Source: Alphaproteobacteria bacterium (GTDB lineage Bacteria > Pseudomonadota > Alphaproteobacteria > RF32 > CAG-239). Taken from it: a stretch of 21,235 bases of DNA. Of the stretch, positions 7,703-15,538 are shown one piece after another. How positions within the stretch are numbered: position 1 is the first letter of the stretch; each line of letters opens with the position of its first letter. The stretch spans positions 1-21,235 of the forward strand of contig JAFVBT010000099.1 of NCBI GenBank assembly GCA_017479785.1, given 5' to 3'. The notes under the pieces were generated by a model. It saw only the letters and a program-made list of their open reading frames with translations. It made no database searches and had not been told where the DNA came from. The translations under genes and the position numbers were made by a program.

Positions 7703-8012
7703 CTTTATCTCTCCCTATTCTTTCAATTTTTTCATTTTCAACTTTTATCCACAAATAGGCATTGAAAAATCCCCAAACGAACCCGATAAACAACAAAGAC
7801 AGTTGCCACGAAAAGCGTTGCGGCAAGACCTTATCCAAATAAGAGCCGGCAAACAAGCCAAGCAAAATAGGTACGATAATTACACCACCCAACGAAGCAA
7901 TCATTCCGAAATTAGCGCGCCACGCCCTGTCGGAGCGTTTTTTTAAAAGTTCCGCCTTACGCATCAATTCGTCTTTAATCTGACGCTCATGAGAGGTATG
8001 CAAGTCAGCCAT
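7692..8012 (-). CDS. atpQ: N-type ATPase accessory subunit AtpQ (AtpI-like)
   Basis: This protein of about 106 residues has a charged N-terminus and two transmembrane helices (FGMIASLGGVIIVPILLGLF and LSLLFIGFVWGFFNAYLWI), followed by a basic tail. Size, the two-helix layout with a Gly-rich GLFAGSYLD turn, and position directly after epsilon match AtpQ. That protein is related to the AtpI/ATPase_gene1 family, thought to help assemble the c ring or handle Mg2+/Ca2+. ATG 8012 is preferred, with GGAG seven bases upstream. A GTG at 8015 is just in front and adds one residue. It overlaps the epsilon stop. Confidence 0.85.
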   Translation of the reverse strand: MADLHTSHERQIKDELMRKAELLKKRSDRAWRANFGMIASLGGVIIVPILLGLFAGSYLDKVLPQRFSWQLSLLFIGFVWGFFNAYLWIKVENEKIERIGRDKDDG

Positions 8013-8403
8013 CACTACTCTCCTTATTCAACCGACCGAAACCGCGTACCAAACCGAGTTCCAATCTGGCCATTGCCGTGTTAAGTTCTTTTCGCTGTTC
8101 TTCGGTTTGCTTAAATTCGTGGTTGATAACATCTTCCAATTCATCCAAAGAATCCCCCAAAACGGCATTTTGTGCCGTCACCGTCACTTCATCACCTTTT
8201 TTAACGACAATTCCGTGGTGACAAGCGGCATATTTTTGCTCGTTATTTGTTGTTGTGTATGTAATAATATTAGGCCCCATCGTTGAAACATAATCCACAT
8301 GACGCGGCAAAAACGTATGATACCCGTCAAGAGTTTCAAGTGTTACTTTTACAACATCCGTTTGTAAAACAGAGCCTAACGGTGTACAGATAACAAACTT
8401 CAT
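8005..8403 (-). CDS. atpC: N-type ATPase epsilon subunit
   Basis: This 132-residue stalk subunit is a beta-sandwich (MKFVICTPLGSVLQTDVVKVTLETLDGYHTF) followed by a C-terminal helical hairpin (about residues 90-132). It matches the epsilon pattern TPxGxVxxxxVxxVxxxTxxGxxxxLPxHxxxxxxL, here with FLPRHVDYVSTM. It binds gamma and the c ring, and its helical tail may inhibit ATP hydrolysis. It starts at ATG 8403 inside the last codons of beta (ATGA overlap at 8400-8403), so it is translationally coupled to beta. Confidence 0.95.
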   Translation of the reverse strand: MKFVICTPLGSVLQTDVVKVTLETLDGYHTFLPRHVDYVSTMGPNIITYTTTNNEQKYAACHHGIVVKKGDEVTVTAQNAVLGDSLDELEDVINHEFKQTEEQRKELNTAMARLELGLVRGFGRLNKESSDG

Positions 8404-9824
8404 TCGGCGGTTTCCTCCTTCAAGGCTTTTTCGTAAACCGCTTTTTTATCTTTTGTTTTTTCAACAACTTCATCAATATCCCCAACCATAAAGAAGTCAT
8501 TTTCCGTCAGATAATTAAATTCGCCGGAAAGAATACGCTCGCAACCGCTGATTGTTTTTTCCAAATCAACCGAGCGACCCTCCATACCCGTAAATTGATA
8601 AGTTGTGGCAAACGGTTGTGTCAAAAAACGTTCCAACTTACGTGCCGTTAAAACGGTTTGTTGGTCAGTTTCCGGCAACTCATCAAACCCGAGCATGGCA
8701 ATAATATCTTTTAAATCTTCATATTCCGCCAAACATTTCCGAACGGCAATTGCCGTTTTATAATGCCGTTCACCGACAATTTGCGGCGTTAACATATTGG
8801 AAGCCGAAGCCAACGGATCAACGGCCGGGTATAATCCTTGCGCGGCTCTGGCGCGTGATAACACAATACTGGAAGACAAATGCGAAAAAGTATGCACCGC
8901 CGACGGATCGGTAAAGTCATCAGCCGGCACATACACTGCCTGAATGGAAGTAATTGCCGCATTTTCCGTTGAGGCGATTCGTTCTTCCAAATCGGCAATA
9001 TCCGTTCCCAAAGAAGGTTGATATCCCACACGTGACGGAATTTGTCCCAACAGAACGGAAACTTCAGCACCTGCTTGCACAAAACGAAAGATATTATCCA
9101 CTAAAAACAAAACATCTTTTTTCTCTTTATCGCGAAAATATTCGGCCATGGTTAATCCGGTCAGCGGAACCCGAAAACGCACCCCAGGCGCCTCGTTCAT
9201 CTGTCCGAACACCATCACCGTTTTATCCAAAACACCGGCATCTCGCATTTCGCGATAAAGCTGTTCACCCTCACGTGATCTTTCGCCGACACCGCAAAAA
9301 ATACTGGCACCTTCATAGCGGCCGACCATATTGTTAATCAGTTCGGTAATCAAAACCGTTTTACCGACACCGGCACCCCCGAACAAGCCGGCTTTTCCGC
9401 CGCGTTCCATCGGTGCCAGCAAATCAATGGCTTTGATACCGGATATAAAAATTTCCGGCGTTGTCCGACGCTTGTTAAGCGGCAACGGCTCGGCGTGAAT
9501 AGACTGGTAGGACACATTTTTCAGAGCCGCTTTTTTATCTATCGGTTCACCGAACATATTAAACATACGCCCCAAAACCTGATTCCCGACAGGCACTTCA
9601 ATCGGATGCCCCGTATCTGTCACCTTCATATTGCGTGATAAACCGTTTGTCGGTCCCATAACCAAGGCACGCACCGTGTGTTCGTCAATATACCCTTGAA
9701 CTTCGGCCGATAAGGAACCGATTTTTAACTCATTATACACGGCCGGTAGTGTTTGCGAAAAAAAGACCTCAATTACACCGCCGTTAATAGCCGCAATGGT
9801 ACCGATATTTGCTTTTTCAGACAT
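8400..9824 (-). CDS. atpD: N-type ATPase beta subunit (catalytic)
   Basis: This 474-residue catalytic subunit has P-loop GGAGVGKT at residues 149-156, the catalytic-Glu segment GERSREG at 180-186 (Glu181), and the signature block LVDNIFRFVQAGAEVS with PSRVGYQPSL. It ends in a C-terminal helical domain. It is the first gene of the operon, in the order D-C-Q-R-B-E-F-A-G. That order, starting with beta and with no atpH, is diagnostic of N-type ATPases rather than the housekeeping F-type order B-E-F-H-A-G-D-C. It starts at ATG 9824 behind GGAATGAG. The upstream 106-bp gap to ftsK has an AT-rich stretch that may hold the promoter. Confidence 0.97.
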   Translation of the reverse strand: MSEKANIGTIAAINGGVIEVFFSQTLPAVYNELKIGSLSAEVQGYIDEHTVRALVMGPTNGLSRNMKVTDTGHPIEVPVGNQVLGRMFNMFGEPIDKKAALKNVSYQSIHAEPLPLNKRRTTPEIFISGIKAIDLLAPMERGGKAGLFGGAGVGKTVLITELINNMVGRYEGASIFCGVGERSREGEQLYREMRDAGVLDKTVMVFGQMNEAPGVRFRVPLTGLTMAEYFRDKEKKDVLFLVDNIFRFVQAGAEVSVLLGQIPSRVGYQPSLGTDIADLEERIASTENAAITSIQAVYVPADDFTDPSAVHTFSHLSSSIVLSRARAAQGLYPAVDPLASASNMLTPQIVGERHYKTAIAVRKCLAEYEDLKDIIAMLGFDELPETDQQTVLTARKLERFLTQPFATTYQFTGMEGRSVDLEKTISGCERILSGEFNYLTENDFFMVGDIDEVVEKTKDKKAVYEKALKEETAE

Positions 9825-9930
9825 AACTCATTCCGTTGTTATCGCTTAATAATCTTGTGAGCATACTTTTATATAATACTCTCTTATAATTTTTAAATTA
9901 AGTGCCGATAACTTGCAATGTTTTTTTAAT
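9825..9930 (-). promoter_or_regulatory. AT-rich gap between ftsK and the N-ATPase operon
   Basis: Reading the minus strand, candidates include TATAAG at 9883-9888 and TATTAT at 9873-9878, but none has a good -35 at the right distance. TTGCAA at 9913-9918 pairs only with TAAAAA at 9890-9895. No hairpin terminator follows ftsK. The operon could therefore use a weak or activator-dependent promoter here, or be partly read through from ftsK. Confidence 0.3.
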
Positions 9931-12723
9931 CTAATCCACACCGAGAACTTCACGTCGTCCGACATGGTCCGGTCGGCTGACAACACCTTCCTGCTCCATT
10001 CGCTCAATCAAATTGGCGGCACGATTATAGCCGATGCGCAATTTACGCTGAATATAACTGGTAGAGGCTTTTTTATCCGTACGCACGATATCAACGGCCT
10101 GACGATATAAATCTTCTTCACTATCGCCGGCCCCGAATTCTCCTTTATCAAAGACAGGACCGGAATCTTTGCTGTTCAATTCGCCGGCCGTCACTTCCGT
10201 TACATACTGAGGTTCGCCCTGCTCTTTAATAAACTCAACGATTTTTTCCACTTCCTCATCCGGAACAAAACATCCGTGAATACGTATCGGTCTTAAACCG
10301 GACGGCATATACAGCATATCGCCCATACCCAAAAGCTGTTCCGCACCTTTTTCACCCAAAATGGTAATACTGTCTCCACGCGTTGTAACATGGAAACTGA
10401 TACGGCTCGGGAAATTCGCCTTAATCACACCGGTAATGACATCAACCGACGGTCGTTGTGTTGACATAATCAAGTGAATACCGGCCGCACGCGCCATTTG
10501 TGCCAAACGTTGAATTGCCGCTTCAACTTCTTTGCCGGCAACCAACATTAAATCGGCCATTTCATCAACCACGATAACAATATACGGCATCGGTGCGGTA
10601 TCAATAACCTGTTCCTCATAAATCGGTTTGCCGGTTTCCTTATCAAATCCGGTCTGAATGGTCTTCTTCAACTCCTTGCCCGATTTACTCATCTCGGCAA
10701 CTTTTTTATTATATCCGCTGATATTACGAACATTTAACAATGCCATTGAACGATAACGGCTTTCCATCTCCTGTACTGCCCATTTCAAGCCAACCACCGC
10801 TTTGGCCGGATCGGTAATAACCGGCGTTAATAAGTGCGGTATGCCGTTATACATTGAAAACTCAAGCTGTTTCGGATCAATCATAATAAATTTACATTGC
10901 TCCGGTGTCATACGATATAAAAGCGATAATATCATGGAATTAACACCGACGGACTTACCGGAACCGGTTGTACCGGCCACCAACAAGTGCGGCATTTTAG
11001 ATAAATCGGCATAAACATGTTGTCCGCCGATATCTTTACCGAGCGCCACATTCAAAATATTTTTACTTGTTTTGAACTCCGTATCTTCCAATAACTCACG
11101 CAACCAAACCGTTTGCCTGTTCACATTCGGCAGTTCAATACCTATGGTGTTATGTCCGCTGACAACCGCCATACGCACCGATGTCGCCGACATTGAACGT
11201 GCAATATCGTCAGACAAACCGATAACGCGTGCCGTACGAATTCCGGGCGCCGGTTCAAGCTCATACAATGTAACAACAGGTCCCGGACGAACTTTGACGA
11301 TTTCACCGCGGATTCCGTAATCTTTCAACACTTGTTCCAATTGAACGGCATTCGCCTTTAGGGCATTTTCGTCAACGGCAATTTGTGCATTTTCTTTAGG
11401 TACAGATAATAAATTCACATCCGGCAACATATATTCCTGAGAAGAAGAATGTTTTTTTGACTGTGCTTCTTTTACCGTTGGTGCACCAAACCGAGTTTCA
11501 CTTGAATTGCCTGAAGGCATCTGTGTTTGCGGCACTGCGGCAACGGAATGTCCGGCAGTCTTAGGCACATTTAAGAGTTCTTCTTGTTGTGCAACGATAG
11601 GTTTTTCTCCTGTATTTACCTTACCGGAAAAATTACGCACCCCTTCCGTCTTGTATATCTCTTCCGGCGAAATTTTGCGAATTGCTTTTTTCTGATTTTG
11701 ATTTGCCGGATTTTCTCCACCGATGAAATCAAACGTCGGATTGAAACTGGCATTTTTAGCAACAGGTGCCACAGATTCGTCGGCTTCCGTTTGTATAGCC
11801 AAATTGCCGGTAGATAACACACCGTTTGCCGGCATCTCAATCATCGGCCCGCGCTGCATAGTCACCGTTGCCGGCGAACTTGCCGTTGTTGTCCGTAAGG
11901 TTGCCGCTCGTGACAAAACACGCGAAGAATTATTTTCAATCACCGCTCCTGTAATCGCATTGTTGTCTGAACCGTGGTCAAAAACCGGTTCACGATGCCG
12001 ACGAACACCGTTAAAAGTTTTATTTTGCAAGTAGCTCGGATTAATTTCCTTAAATTCCCTAAAGTTGCGAATATTGGCAATTTTTTTGAAACCGATGACA
12101 ATCCAAGAGGCAATTTTTTGCATAACAGCATTAATTCCGCGCGTTATCTTCAACCAAAACTTAAAAGTTATACCGGCAGAAAAATTAAATGAAATCAAAC
12201 TCACAAAAAGGATTATTCCTTCCAGAATCAGTGTATTATATGATAGATTTAACATACTGATATAATTATTCAGCGGACGACTTAATGTGCGACTCCATTC
12301 ACCCGCCAAGTTATATGGAAGGCTGAAACTTCCCAAGAAAGAACTGGCCGTCAAATCAAGAAAACACGCAAAACTCAGCATACCGACCAACCACGCGAAG
12401 ATGCGCATTTTACATTCGGCAAAAGCATGGTAGCGCAACAAATTTATACCCCAAATAATCGGAACAAACAAAAAAACAATCAAAGATAAACCGAAAGTTC
12501 TTAAAATGGCATCGGCACTATATGCCCCGAAAGCCCCGAGGCAATTTTTGAACTTCGCTGCTTCGGACGTAGCTTTGTTAAAAGAGGGATCAACCGCATC
12601 ATAATCGGCCAAACCGATAAACATTAAAATCGGTAAGGTTATAAGAACTATTCCCATAACTTGACACAACAAAATTTGCCACCATGATTTCGGTTGCTCT
12701 TTAACAATTTTCTTTTTTCCCAT
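9931..12723 (-). CDS. ftsK: DNA translocase FtsK
   Basis: This 930-residue septal DNA translocase pumps chromosome dimers toward dif for XerCD resolution during division. The N-terminal about 200 residues have four transmembrane helices that anchor it at the septum. A polar linker of about 220 residues, rich in Ser, Ala and Asn, follows; it is shorter than the E. coli linker. The motor has Walker A GTTGSGKS (about residues 584-591) and Walker B IVIVVDEMADL. The C-terminal winged-helix gamma domain (LYRQAVDIVRTDKKASTSYI onward) ends RREVLGVD and would read KOPS sequences. I prefer ATG 12723 (MGKKKIVKE), which has GAGGG upstream, over an in-frame start 33 bases earlier. Confidence 0.96.
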   Translation of the reverse strand: MGKKKIVKEQPKSWWQILLCQVMGIVLITLPILMFIGLADYDAVDPSFNKATSEAAKFKNCLGAFGAYSADAILRTFGLSLIVFLFVPIIWGINLLRYHAFAECKMRIFAWLVGMLSFACFLDLTASSFLGSFSLPYNLAGEWSRTLSRPLNNYISMLNLSYNTLILEGIILFVSLISFNFSAGITFKFWLKITRGINAVMQKIASWIVIGFKKIANIRNFREFKEINPSYLQNKTFNGVRRHREPVFDHGSDNNAITGAVIENNSSRVLSRAATLRTTTASSPATVTMQRGPMIEMPANGVLSTGNLAIQTEADESVAPVAKNASFNPTFDFIGGENPANQNQKKAIRKISPEEIYKTEGVRNFSGKVNTGEKPIVAQQEELLNVPKTAGHSVAAVPQTQMPSGNSSETRFGAPTVKEAQSKKHSSSQEYMLPDVNLLSVPKENAQIAVDENALKANAVQLEQVLKDYGIRGEIVKVRPGPVVTLYELEPAPGIRTARVIGLSDDIARSMSATSVRMAVVSGHNTIGIELPNVNRQTVWLRELLEDTEFKTSKNILNVALGKDIGGQHVYADLSKMPHLLVAGTTGSGKSVGVNSMILSLLYRMTPEQCKFIMIDPKQLEFSMYNGIPHLLTPVITDPAKAVVGLKWAVQEMESRYRSMALLNVRNISGYNKKVAEMSKSGKELKKTIQTGFDKETGKPIYEEQVIDTAPMPYIVIVVDEMADLMLVAGKEVEAAIQRLAQMARAAGIHLIMSTQRPSVDVITGVIKANFPSRISFHVTTRGDSITILGEKGAEQLLGMGDMLYMPSGLRPIRIHGCFVPDEEVEKIVEFIKEQGEPQYVTEVTAGELNSKDSGPVFDKGEFGAGDSEEDLYRQAVDIVRTDKKASTSYIQRKLRIGYNRAANLIERMEQEGVVSRPDHVGRREVLGVD

Positions 12724-12816
12724 TTTTCCCTCAAAACCAAGCAATTCAATTAGCAAAATAATAACAGAAAAAAATCAATAAAATATTAATTTTGTTAATA
12801 AAAAAAGCGGTTATCC

Positions 12817-12844
12817 TTGACATTTTTCCGCAGTTGACTATACA
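12817..12844 (+). promoter_or_regulatory. Promoter of fabD-fabG
   Basis: TTGACA at 12817-12822, a 16-bp spacer and TATACA at 12839-12844 lie about 30 bp before the fabD start, with GAAAGG as ribosome binding site. The promoter diverges from ftsK, whose start is about 95 bp away on the other strand. Confidence 0.7.
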
Positions 12845-12875
12845 CTTCGCACAAAGTTGTTTTGAAAGGTATGTT

Positions 12876-13820
12876 ATGAAGTATGCTTTTGTGTTTCCCG
12901 GACAAGGTTCTCAATTCGTAGGCATGGGGAAAGAATTGGCAGAAAATTTTGCTTCTGCTCGTGAAGTATTTGAAATTGTTAATGATGCATTGTCACAAGA
13001 TTTGTATAAAATCATGACCGAAGGTCCTGACGCCGAACTGACAATGACGGCAAACACACAACCGGCTCTGATGGCTATGTCAGCGGCCGTTGTTAACGTT
13101 TTGCAAAAAGATTTCGGTATTGATTTGAAAGAGAAAGCGGCTTATGTTGCCGGTCATTCTTTAGGCGAATATTCTGCGGCATATACAGCGGGTGTATTTT
13201 CACTGGTAGATACGGCAAAACTTTTGCGCATACGCGGTGAAGCTATGCAAAATGCGGTTCCGGTCGGCGTCGGCGGCATGGCGGCGGTTCTCGGTTTGTC
13301 TTATCAGGATGTCGGAGCACTGGTTGACGCTTGCTCCAACGGCGACAACATTTGCGTGGCTGCAAATGATAATTCGGATGGTCAGGTTGTTTTATCGGGA
13401 GCAATGCCGGCCATTGACCGTGCGGTAGAAATTGCGGCTGAATTCGGTGCACGCAAATGCATAAAATTGGCGGTCAGCGCACCGTTCCACAGTCCTTACA
13501 TGTCTCCCGCGGCTGATGTAATGGCTCGCGCTTTTATGAACGTCAAATCTAATGACGCTCAAATTCCGTTAATTGCCAATGTTTTGGCCGAGCCGATTAC
13601 CGATCACAAAGAAATTATTAAGCACCTGATTGAACAGGTTACGGGTACCGTCAGATGGCGTGAAACAATGATGTTTTTGCAGCAAAACGGTGTGACAGAT
13701 TTAGTGGAACTCGGTGCCGGACGCGTGCTTTCCGGTATTGCAAAACGCAGCAATAAAGAAATTAACTCTGTTTCTGTCGGTTCTGTTGAAGAAATTGAAG
13801 AACTGGCAAAAAATTTATAA
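12876..13820 (+). CDS. fabD: Malonyl-CoA:ACP transacylase
   Basis: This 314-residue enzyme moves malonyl groups from CoA to acyl carrier protein, supplying the extender unit for fatty-acid synthesis. The N-terminal FPGQGSQFVGMG, the nucleophile elbow GHSLG (Ser95) and the catalytic His205 in APFHSPYM are all present, and the length is standard. I chose ATG 12876 (MKYAFVFPGQG), which has AAAGG upstream and follows the promoter. The frame stays open to 12792, but starting there would add 28 residues upstream of the family N-terminus and overlap the promoter. It is followed 15 bp later by fabG. Confidence 0.97.
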   Translation: MKYAFVFPGQGSQFVGMGKELAENFASAREVFEIVNDALSQDLYKIMTEGPDAELTMTANTQPALMAMSAAVVNVLQKDFGIDLKEKAAYVAGHSLGEYSAAYTAGVFSLVDTAKLLRIRGEAMQNAVPVGVGGMAAVLGLSYQDVGALVDACSNGDNICVAANDNSDGQVVLSGAMPAIDRAVEIAAEFGARKCIKLAVSAPFHSPYMSPAADVMARAFMNVKSNDAQIPLIANVLAEPITDHKEIIKHLIEQVTGTVRWRETMMFLQQNGVTDLVELGAGRVLSGIAKRSNKEINSVSVGSVEEIEELAKNL

Positions 13821-13835
13821 TGAAAGGAAAAAACA

Positions 13836-14573
13836 ATGTTCAGATTAGATGGAAAAGTTGCTTTAATTACCGGTGCCGCCGGCGGTATCGGTCGTAAAAT
13901 TGCGCACACACTGTATGACCAAGGTGCATATTTGGCCTTAACGGATATGAATGCCGCCGGTTTGGAAGCTTTAAAAGCGGAATTCGGTGAACACGTAGAG
14001 TGCTTTGTTGCCAATCTGGGTGATGCCGAAGCCGTTAAAACTTTGGTCAGCGATGTTGAAGCCAAATTCGGTCAAATTGATATTTTGGTAAACAATGCCG
14101 GTTTAACGCGTGATAACTTATTTATGCGTATGAGTGACGAAGAATGGCAGTTGGTTTTAGACGTTAACCTTTCTGCCGGTTTCAAATTGGCACGCGCTGT
14201 TGTTCGCGGTATGATGAAACGCCGCTACGGCCGCATTATCGGCATGGCATCGGTTGTCGGTGTTATGGGTAATGCCGGTCAGGCAAACTATTCCGCTTCC
14301 AAAGCCGGTATGATTGCCATGAACAAATGCTTGGCGCAAGAAGTAGGTTCGCGCGGTGTTACGGTTAATTCCATTGCTCCGGGCTTTATTCGCACGCCGA
14401 TGACCGACGTTTTGCCGGATGATGTAAAGGCCGCTTTGCTGGCTAAAATTCCGGAAGGCAAGCTTGGAGAAGCGCAAGATATTGCGAATGCCGTTGCCTT
14501 TCTGGCCTCTGATGAAGCACAATATATCACCGGTCAAACCATTCACGTTAACGGCGGTATGGCAATGATTTAA
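13836..14573 (+). CDS. fabG: 3-oxoacyl-ACP reductase
   Basis: This 245-residue short-chain dehydrogenase reduces 3-oxoacyl-ACP to 3-hydroxyacyl-ACP with NADPH. It shows the cofactor motif TGAAGGIG (residues 12-19), NNAG (86-89), and the catalytic Asn111, Ser139, Tyr152 and Lys156 tetrad. The C-terminal TGQTIHVNGGMAM is the usual FabG end. AAAGGA precedes the start. In many bacteria acpP follows fabG; here a terminator does, so acpP and fabF must be elsewhere. The fabD neighbour supports FabG over other SDR family members. Confidence 0.95.
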   Translation: MFRLDGKVALITGAAGGIGRKIAHTLYDQGAYLALTDMNAAGLEALKAEFGEHVECFVANLGDAEAVKTLVSDVEAKFGQIDILVNNAGLTRDNLFMRMSDEEWQLVLDVNLSAGFKLARAVVRGMMKRRYGRIIGMASVVGVMGNAGQANYSASKAGMIAMNKCLAQEVGSRGVTVNSIAPGFIRTPMTDVLPDDVKAALLAKIPEGKLGEAQDIANAVAFLASDEAQYITGQTIHVNGGMAMI

Positions 14574-14595
14574 TTTTTAAAAAATCATTCTTACT

Positions 14596-14628
14596 AAAAA
14601 AACTCCCTACTGCAAGGGAGTTTTTTTT
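14596..14628. terminator. Bidirectional terminator between fabG and the acid phosphatase gene
   Basis: CTCCCT (14603-14608) pairs with AGGGAG (14615-14620) around a six-base loop. Seven A's on the left pair with T's on the right, giving a U-run on both transcripts. Confidence 0.9.
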
Positions 14629-14654
14629 ATGCAAACGATTACTGTTAAATTTTA

Positions 14655-15377
14655 TCAATCTTTCTGTGTACTTTTACGATCAAATTCTTCTTTGGCTTTT
14701 TTAAGTTGCTTCATAAACTCATCATTTGCATGCAACCTGTTGACCAAAGCCGAGGTAATAATGCGCGCATGATCAACATCGCTTTGATAGTGAAACCCTA
14801 CAATGACACGGCTTTCACCATATTCAAACCCGCGTTTTAAAATAGCATTTTGCCGTGCGGGATTTATTTCAGCCAAAACAAGAGCAATTCCCCAACCCAT
14901 TGTTGTGTGTCCTGACGGATAAGAAGAATTTGCGCGCAATTTTTCTTCATCTTCCGGAACTGATGTCGGCTCATTAAACTGTACAAAAGGTCTGATACGC
15001 ATATACTGGCTTTTTGCTTTATCTTTACACACATAGGTTGTGGCCAACAAGCGCTTTATCAAAGCCGCAATTTCCGGCGTGTTTTCTTTTGAAAGAGTCA
15101 TACCGAACGGCTCGGAATATATTTTATAAAAATAATCCAATGTATGTGAGGCATCTGCAATTGCCTGTTTTCCGCGCTCGGTATCACGCATGGTTTTTCC
15201 CCATTCATAGCGCATCCAATCATTATAAAAAGCCGCATCGGTGGTTTTAGGCGGCAAAGGCAGAAATTCTGATGCAGTCGGAACTTCATCTTCGGTTAAA
15301 AACGGAACAACTTCCGCCTGACAAACTGTTCCGAATAATACAGCAAAAGCAAATAAAATAAGATATAATTTTTTCAT
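14655..15377 (-). CDS. Secreted class A acid phosphatase (PAP2/PhoN family)
   Basis: This 240-residue protein has an N-terminal signal peptide (MKKLYLILFAFAVLFGTVCQ, cleavage near AEV) and so is probably periplasmic. It carries the complete signature of class A non-specific acid phosphatases: Lys122-x6-Arg129-Pro130, PSGH at 154-157, and Ser189-Arg190-x5-His196-x3-Asp200. His157 and His196 would be the general acid and the phospho-histidine, as is usual in the family. It likely releases phosphate from organic phosphomonoesters. The gene has its own promoter and an SD (GGAG) before ATG 15377, and shares a terminator with fabG. Confidence 0.92.
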   Translation of the reverse strand: MKKLYLILFAFAVLFGTVCQAEVVPFLTEDEVPTASEFLPLPPKTTDAAFYNDWMRYEWGKTMRDTERGKQAIADASHTLDYFYKIYSEPFGMTLSKENTPEIAALIKRLLATTYVCKDKAKSQYMRIRPFVQFNEPTSVPEDEEKLRANSSYPSGHTTMGWGIALVLAEINPARQNAILKRGFEYGESRVIVGFHYQSDVDHARIITSALVNRLHANDEFMKQLKKAKEEFDRKSTQKD

Positions 15378-15410
15378 AAAAAGCTCCGGTAAAATAAGTG
15401 ATTTTCCCTA

Positions 15411-15439
15411 AAAATAATGAAAAAAAGAATTAAAGTCAA
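15411..15439 (-). promoter_or_regulatory. Promoter of the acid phosphatase gene
   Basis: On the minus strand, TTGACT (15434-15439), a 17-bp spacer and TATTTT (15411-15416) lie about 35 bp before the start codon. No Pho-box-like repeats were evident. Confidence 0.55.
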
Positions 15440-15462
15440 GAAAGAGTTTATTAGGAGATTCC

Positions 15463-15491
15463 AAAGAAAAAAACAGGCTTTTAACAGCCTG
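15463..15491 (-). terminator. Rho-independent terminator of the metallopeptidase gene
   Basis: On the minus strand, CAGGCT pairs with AGCCTG (15474-15479 with 15486-15491, six-base loop), followed by a U-rich run. Confidence 0.8.
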
Positions 15492-15529
15492 CCGAATACA
15501 AAAGGTGATGCTAACATCGCAACCTACGA
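15463..15529 (-). repeat. Intergenic repeat element, half copy D (after the metallopeptidase gene)
   Basis: This copy shares with copies A and B the A-rich tract (the terminator U-run on the minus strand), a terminator hairpin, GGTGATGCT (15504-15512) and CGCAACCTACGA (15518-15529). It lacks the left half (GTTCGTAAAATTTCCC and onward). The hairpin stem differs in sequence from A and B while keeping the fold. Confidence 0.8.
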
Positions 15530-15538
15530 GGTGAATAA

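Noticed and set aside
8954..9337. Antisense open frame of 127 codons inside atpD
   Set aside because: It lies wholly opposite a strongly conserved catalytic subunit gene, has no ribosome binding site and shows no recognisable protein features.
9825..9930. Strong promoter or riboswitch before the N-ATPase operon
   Set aside because: The gap is AT-rich with several -10-like words, but there is no well-spaced -35 and no recognisable structured leader.
12792..12875. Longer N-terminus for FabD
   Set aside because: It would include the promoter and add 28 residues before the conserved FabD start. ATG 12876 has the Shine-Dalgarno sequence.
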